This document shows, one piece after another, positions 14,275 through 18,463 of a stretch of 18,463 bases of DNA (positions are counted from its first letter, which is position 1; each line of letters starts with the position of its first letter). Origin of the DNA: Prevotella sp. (GTDB lineage: Bacteria > Bacteroidota > Bacteroidia > Bacteroidales > Bacteroidaceae); the NCBI GenBank assembly GCA_003483565.1, contig DMYZ01000051.1:1-18463 (forward strand), in the 5' to 3' direction. The notes under the pieces are model-generated. The model did no database searches. It was not told the DNA's origin and saw nothing but the letters and a program-made list of their open reading frames with translations. The position numbers and the translations under genes are program-made.

Positions 14275-15735
14275 TTATTTTTTATCAATGTCTCCGGCTC
14301 CCCAATAATAGCTTCCACCATTTTGATTTTTCCAATCATCCACTGTCGGTTTTCCTGTAACGTCAGAAATGCCGGATTTTTTGTTTTTCCAGTCGTCTAC
14401 CGTCGGTTTTCCGACAATATCATAAATTCCGTTTGTCTGATATTTCCAGTCATCGACAACAGGACCGCCTGTAATATCTTTGATATCTGAATGCCGGCTG
14501 TACCAGTCGTCTACCGTCGGATTTCCATCCACATTAGATATGGTGTTGCTGTCATTTTGCCATTTGTCTACCGTAGGATCGGTATTGACTTCCTTAATAT
14601 CAGTACTGTCTTTCCCCCACTCGTCAACAGAAGGACTGCTCCGGACATATTCCCAGTGCGTTCCGTCATAAAACCAGTCATCTACTGTTGGATCAGCCTG
14701 CATGTATTTCCATTTGATGTATACATCTTTGCTGTTCCAGTCCGTTACCGAAGGAGCTCCGTCCAGACTATTGATGGTATAAGAGGTATTGACGGAATCC
14801 TTTACCCAGTTGTCTACGATGACCGGTGTTATCTTAACCGTCTTTTTTAGTTGCATATGGTACCGGTATACTTTGCCCGGTTCGAAAGTGATCGACTGGT
14901 CAGGCTTGTAGTAGAATTCACTGCCGTCAGCCAGGGCCACCTTGAAAAGCTTTCTGGCTTCTATTGTTTGTGGTGGTATGACGATTTCCGCGTAGTTGGC
15001 ATCGTTGAAGCCTGTCGCGTCGTGACTGACGGCAATAAAACGGAAATTGACAATGCCCAGGTCACCCTCTGTTTCTCCTTCGCTGTTTTTAGTATCAAGA
15101 GCGGCATTGGTAAATACATTGCCTACAGAAGCTTTTGCTCCCATAATAGAGTCGTCAGTGATATCTCCGCTAGGTTGGAAGCATATTTCGATTTTGCTCA
15201 GCATGTGCCTGTATTTGAGGTAAACAGGGTCTATAGATGCCTCTTGATCCGAATCAGTAATCCAAAGTAAATCCGAGCGTACATAGTTGAGTTCCTTGCT
15301 TTGGTCGATACTCACATTATGATGAAATTCCTTAGGCATATTGGAATTGTTTGAAGGGACATTGAAGTTTCCGTGGATGCTATAGACATCAACATCTTGA
15401 TTGCCTTCCGGATAGTATTTTTTACTGCCGTCGGGAACAACGAGTGAGCCGTCTCCGTTGGAGACCATCTGCCAGGCTCCCACATGTTTCTCACCATCCA
15501 CCTTATTTACATACATCCACACTGGCTCATGCTTGACGATAATCGTGTCCTGTGTAGGTACGAAAGCCCGTGTTGAGACAGCCCCTATCCCTGTTCTGAA
15601 CGTTATCGGAATGGAGTTGCTGGCTATTGCTGTCGAGATATCATCAGTGTCGTCCGAGCATGCCACAACCGTCATCGATACTATCATAAATAGTACCGCA
15701 TATAGTTTGTAGGTGATGTTCGTTGATATCTTCAT
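14275..15735 (-). CDS. fimbrillin-like lipoprotein with nine-unit P-T-V-D-D-W repeat array
   Basis: 486 residues. The lipoprotein signal has Cys26 (T-V-V-A-C-S-D-D). A fimbrillin-like domain spans about 40-310, with S-T-R-A (54-57), the helix-strand segment L-K-Y-R-H-M-L-S-K-I-E-I (173-184), I-P-P-Q-T (253-257), F-E-P-G-K-V-Y-R-Y (284-292) and a last strand I-T-P-V-I-V-D-N-W (302-310). The remaining 176 residues are repeats, with tryptophans at 310, 333, 354, 373, 392, 411, 430, 449 and 468. Spacing is 23, 21, then six times exactly 19. A typical unit is KPTVDDWKNKKSGISDVTG. The tail is Y-Y-W-G-A-G-D-I-D-K-K. The gene lies 8 bases after the first paralogue and 30 before the second, so it is co-transcribed. 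I recognise the N-terminal family but not the repeats. A spacer, ligand-binding array or subunit-docking array are all possible. Confidence 0.85.
   Translation of the reverse strand: MKISTNITYKLYAVLFMIVSMTVVACSDDTDDISTAIASNSIPITFRTGIGAVSTRAFVPTQDTIIVKHEPVWMYVNKVDGEKHVGAWQMVSNGDGSLVVPDGSKKYYPEGNQDVDVYSIHGNFNVPSNNSNMPKEFHHNVSIDQSKELNYVRSDLLWITDSDQEASIDPVYLKYRHMLSKIEICFQPSGDITDDSIMGAKASVGNVFTNAALDTKNSEGETEGDLGIVNFRFIAVSHDATGFNDANYAEIVIPPQTIEARKLFKVALADGSEFYYKPDQSITFEPGKVYRYHMQLKKTVKITPVIVDNWVKDSVNTSYTINSLDGAPSVTDWNSKDVYIKWKYMQADPTVDDWFYDGTHWEYVRSSPSVDEWGKDSTDIKEVNTDPTVDKWQNDSNTISNVDGNPTVDDWYSRHSDIKDITGGPVVDDWKYQTNGIYDIVGKPTVDDWKNKKSGISDVTGKPTVDDWKNQNGGSYYWGAGDIDKK
14314..14826 (-). repeat. 57-bp (19-codon) coding tandem repeats
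   Basis: The array encodes residues 304-474 of the 486-residue lipoprotein. The plus-strand core is CCAGTCGTCTACCGTCGG and variants, recurring every 57 bases through the seven regular units. Copies differ at many synonymous positions (for example CCAATCATCCACTGTCGG) while the encoded P-x-V-D-D-W is kept. This suggests old duplications held by selection on the protein, not a recent slippage tract. The two units nearest the fimbrillin domain are longer and degenerate. Confidence 0.88.
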
Positions 15736-15743
15736 GCTGCTTT

Positions 15744-18269
15744 TTATTCTGTTGTCGGTATTACTGACAATCCCCAGTAACGGTCACCCGTTTCTGTTGT
15801 ATTTACCGAAGTTGGGGTGAAATCCAGGTCGTAACCATTATTCGGTCCGCTCGGACTTGCTGTCCAATAGTTGGCATCAACGCCGAATTCAGAATAAACT
15901 CTGTAGTAGTTGATGTCCCCTAAAAGAGGCAGGAACAAGGCACCTCCGTTTGTAAAGGTACGTCCCTGTGTTCCCGTAGAGTTTGCATAGTTTGAATTAC
16001 TTGTGCTCCAGCCCTGGAAAGCACTGACACCGGGCAGTTTGAATCCCGAAGGACTTGGATCGTATATTGTTTTTGTTACCGCATTCGTGTTGACCGAGGT
16101 CAGCGTATTTTTAGCATTCCAGAGTTCGAGCGAGGTGTTACCGTCGCTGGAATTGAATTGGTATGGATAAGCGATAGTTGTGGCAATACTTGTCGTACTG
16201 ATCGTACCCGTTGTCGGGTAGTTGCAGTTATACAGGGGACGTACCGCATTTGCAAGACCAGTGGAGGACGGGAACGGATCTTTCCTGCCGAATTGATAGA
16301 ACGGCGCGTTATTCCCATACGATACCGTATAGTCATCTCCTCCTTGATTAATGACATCTGAAGCTTCAAGTCCGTCTCCTTCCGTCTGAGTCACATGGAC
16401 ATAGATCTTTCTGGAAGCATAAGGTCGTTGCTCGGCATCGCAGAAACCAATCGGTTCTGTCAGGAATGTGTTTATATTTCCGGAGGATCTCATAGCAATG
16501 GTATTCATGTCATAATCCGTGACCCAGATATGCCAGCTCCAGAGAATATTCTTGTCTGCATCTCTTACCGCGATTATTGCGTTCCCCTGGCAGATATAGT
16601 CTTTGCTTACCTCAAACTGAATAGCATGGTTGTTGTTGATCAGTTTTACAGAGGAAGGCGTAATCAGGTTGAAAGCATCCTGCCAAACGACGACAGCGTC
16701 GGCGGGTGTATATTTCGTATAGATATATGGTGACGTGATCTGTGCCCCCTTATGGTCTACGAATACATTTGCTCCCGAAGACGTGTAAGCAGCTGTGTTG
16801 GCCGTACTGTCAGCATTGAGACTGTTGCCGTATACCAGTGGAAATGTATATGTGCCCGGTGCGTGTATTACGTAGCAGTTAGCGGTCTCTTTGCCTTTGG
16901 CAAGATTGCAGGAACCGTCAGCGGCAGACTGAAGGATAGCGGTATGTGAGTTAACCGTTGCATCGCTCACCAGTTGAGTTGGTCCCAATGTTGTTGTAAA
17001 AGTCTCTCCTGCCGGATTCCCCTTGCCACTATAAGTGAAGGCTCTTACGCTGTCTGTATTGGCAGAATATTCCTTCGTGTCATCACCCATAGAGTATGTG
17101 GCTTTCCATGGTATAGGAGTGTTGGTGCCGAAGAAGGATTGTTTATAGCTGAATACGCTTACATTTTTAGTTCCTCCTGTACCGTTCACCGGAGCATCAG
17201 TGACGGAGACGAAGAGAACATAACTGCTGTTTGTCTTTGCCGTTGACAGATAGTAAGTTATCATGTGTCCCCTTTCCCAGGTCGTGCCGCCTATTCTTGT
17301 AGAGAAAGTATGTTCTTCCCCGTCATTTACCGTTAATTCTATGCTTGCATAATCAGGCAGAGTCTGTGGAATCATCATGAAGATATTATCTTCGTTGGTC
17401 AGAATCTTGTTCGATACCTCGTTGGTTATTGTAAAGCTCTGGTCCAGTTCTACACCGTCTGCTGCATTTTTCAGATTACTCCAGCTGTCAGTTTTGTAAT
17501 CATAGTCAGCTTCTTTATAAGCACCTGTGAGTCTGATCTTTGTAATTGTACATGGAGGCATCTTTTTTCCGATGGCGATACGGATGGCAGTACAGGCATG
17601 AGAGAAGTTCATGGTCATCTCGTTATTATAGTTGCCGGGGATATCAGTACTCTGTCCTACAAGAAGGTCACTTTCGTCCACGGCATTATCCGGCACCCGG
17701 TAATGAAACCCCGGTGCTGTTGCTGAACTGTCATTCGGCAGGTCTGTCACACCCGGTGCATTATAGGGAGCGTAAGCAAAGAAACTGTAATTTCTCTCGC
17801 TGCCTTCCCAGTATTCGTTGGTGATCCAGTTTTTTGAAACTGATACAGCTTCGTTACTGACCGAAGGAGCCGGATGGGTGAGGGTATCGTAAGATGACCA
17901 TGTTTCCGTAGAAGGATAGTTATAGATGAATAGTCCGTAATTGTCATGAAAGTTATCAGAAGTGACACTTCTGCCTCGTGTACCGGAAATACTGTATTTC
18001 CCTTGAGGGAGGATAGAAGGGACAGAAGTTGTATAAAGATAGATACTCTTCCCGTTCTTGCTTCTCATGACAGCCGGTGAAAGATTCTGTGATGATGTTG
18101 CTGTACTTTTTGCTCCGGAAACAATGTCATCACTTAATTCTTTGACCATTGCTTTAAGCACAATAGCATTACCTGATGCTCCGTTATCTTCCAGAACATC
18201 AGCACAACTGCTCAAATTAATAGTCAATAAGAGCAAAAGTATCGTTTTGCTGCTTTTATAAAATCGCAT
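15744..18269 (-). CDS. large fimbrillin-family lipoprotein, paralogue A (841 aa)
   Basis: An 841-residue surface lipoprotein candidate, first gene of the operon. The signal peptide has a leucine-rich core (10-19) and lipobox L-S-S-C (Cys22). T-R-G-R-S-V (97-102) opens a fimbrillin-like domain (about 105-345), with F-A-Y-A-P-Y-N and N-F-S-H-A-C-T-A-I-R-I. A BACON-like stretch follows (about 350-440). The shared segment from about 463 has N-C-Y-V-I-H-A-P-G-T-Y-T-F-P-L-V-Y-G-N, I-C-Q-G-N-A-I-I-A-V-R-D and W-S-W-H-I-W-V-T-D. A FISUMP-like C-terminus has N-Y-W-T-A-S-P. The domain order is the same as in the 848-residue paralogue. In the C-terminal motif the usual D-P-C-P-V-G reads D-P-S-P-S-G. Stop to next start is 8 bases. 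Confidence 0.86.
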   Translation of the reverse strand: MRFYKSSKTILLLLLTINLSSCADVLEDNGASGNAIVLKAMVKELSDDIVSGAKSTATSSQNLSPAVMRSKNGKSIYLYTTSVPSILPQGKYSISGTRGRSVTSDNFHDNYGLFIYNYPSTETWSSYDTLTHPAPSVSNEAVSVSKNWITNEYWEGSERNYSFFAYAPYNAPGVTDLPNDSSATAPGFHYRVPDNAVDESDLLVGQSTDIPGNYNNEMTMNFSHACTAIRIAIGKKMPPCTITKIRLTGAYKEADYDYKTDSWSNLKNAADGVELDQSFTITNEVSNKILTNEDNIFMMIPQTLPDYASIELTVNDGEEHTFSTRIGGTTWERGHMITYYLSTAKTNSSYVLFVSVTDAPVNGTGGTKNVSVFSYKQSFFGTNTPIPWKATYSMGDDTKEYSANTDSVRAFTYSGKGNPAGETFTTTLGPTQLVSDATVNSHTAILQSAADGSCNLAKGKETANCYVIHAPGTYTFPLVYGNSLNADSTANTAAYTSSGANVFVDHKGAQITSPYIYTKYTPADAVVVWQDAFNLITPSSVKLINNNHAIQFEVSKDYICQGNAIIAVRDADKNILWSWHIWVTDYDMNTIAMRSSGNINTFLTEPIGFCDAEQRPYASRKIYVHVTQTEGDGLEASDVINQGGDDYTVSYGNNAPFYQFGRKDPFPSSTGLANAVRPLYNCNYPTTGTISTTSIATTIAYPYQFNSSDGNTSLELWNAKNTLTSVNTNAVTKTIYDPSPSGFKLPGVSAFQGWSTSNSNYANSTGTQGRTFTNGGALFLPLLGDINYYRVYSEFGVDANYWTASPSGPNNGYDLDFTPTSVNTTETGDRYWGLSVIPTTE

Positions 18270-18374
18270 TATATTCTCTAGTTACCAATAAAACCAGAAC
18301 CATTCATTCATTATATCTGTAAAAGTATTTTAGGATCATTGTTGTTGATACGCAATCTTTTACGATATTGGAGG

Positions 18375-18382
18375 CAAAGTTA
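18375..18382 (-). promoter_or_regulatory. -7 element of the fimbrillin operon
   Basis: On the minus strand TAACTTTG matches TAnnTTTG exactly. The start would be near 18368, giving a leader of about 98 nt. No TTTG stands 19-21 bases upstream; that stretch is A/T-rich. The region 18270-18463 shows no other gene, and I see no paired inverted repeats of the sort that mark invertible promoters. Confidence 0.5.
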
Positions 18383-18463
18383 AAGAATTAAAATGAAAAT
18401 TTCTTTGTTTTTATAAAAAATCTTTATACGACCTTATAATATTTTTATATATTAACGTGTTTT

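Noticed and set aside
14314..14757. Regularly spaced repeats resembling a CRISPR array
   Set aside because: The 57-base period is a multiple of three, lies entirely within an open reading frame, and the cores differ at synonymous positions. There is no conserved repeat-spacer layout and no cas gene.
18270..18463. Invertible fimbrial promoter
   Set aside because: No pair of inverted repeats flanks the promoter within the visible sequence and no recombinase gene is present; sequence beyond 18463 could change this.

Overview
The window comes from a member of the Bacteroidales (phylum Bacteroidota); I cannot name a genus. Several gene starts are preceded by the Bacteroides-type promoter (TTTG, about 19-20 bases, TAnnTTTG). 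The proteins fit too: a Bacteroidota-type TonB, a short RRM protein with a glycine-rich tail, and fimbrillin-family lipoproteins. There are no insertion sequences, integrases, phage genes or CRISPR arrays.

Layout, left to right. (1) At 1-220 there is a tRNA-Gln(CTG) with its own promoter and an 18-bp terminator hairpin. (2) At 220-2359, minus strand, lie a TonB-family energy transducer, a TauE/SafE-type anion transporter and its usual DUF1634 membrane partner. (3) At 2545-9075, plus strand, one promoter and one strong terminator enclose a complete glycine cleavage operon: lipoate-protein ligase, gcvT, gcvH, gcvPA, gcvPB and a dedicated dihydrolipoyl dehydrogenase. The ligase can attach lipoate to GcvH; GcvPA/PB decarboxylate glycine onto the lipoyl arm; GcvT moves the methylene to tetrahydrofolate; Lpd reoxidises the arm. 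(4) At 9098-9719, minus strand, is an RRM RNA-binding protein with a roughly 180-nt leader holding three hairpins. (5) At 9813-11551, plus strand, are a DMT/EamA transporter, preceded by two palindromes and apparently leaderless, and an internally deleted NAD(P)-binding protein. (6) At 11561-11645 a 22-bp inverted repeat separates the convergent blocks.

(7) At 11698-18382, minus strand, is a three-gene surface-lipoprotein operon: two large paralogous fimbrillin-family lipoproteins (841 and 848 aa) flank a 486-aa fimbrillin-like lipoprotein. The C-terminal third of that middle protein is a tandem array built around a P-[ST]-V-D-[DEK]-W motif, with tryptophans exactly 19 residues apart through the last seven units. 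I know of no described family with this array, and it is the best candidate in the window for something new. The first unit of the array overlaps the end of the fimbrillin domain, so the repeats may have arisen by multiplying the fimbrillin terminal beta-strand. That idea is inference.

Two other points deserve attention: the structured leader of the RRM gene, and the two palindromes before the DMT transporter gene.
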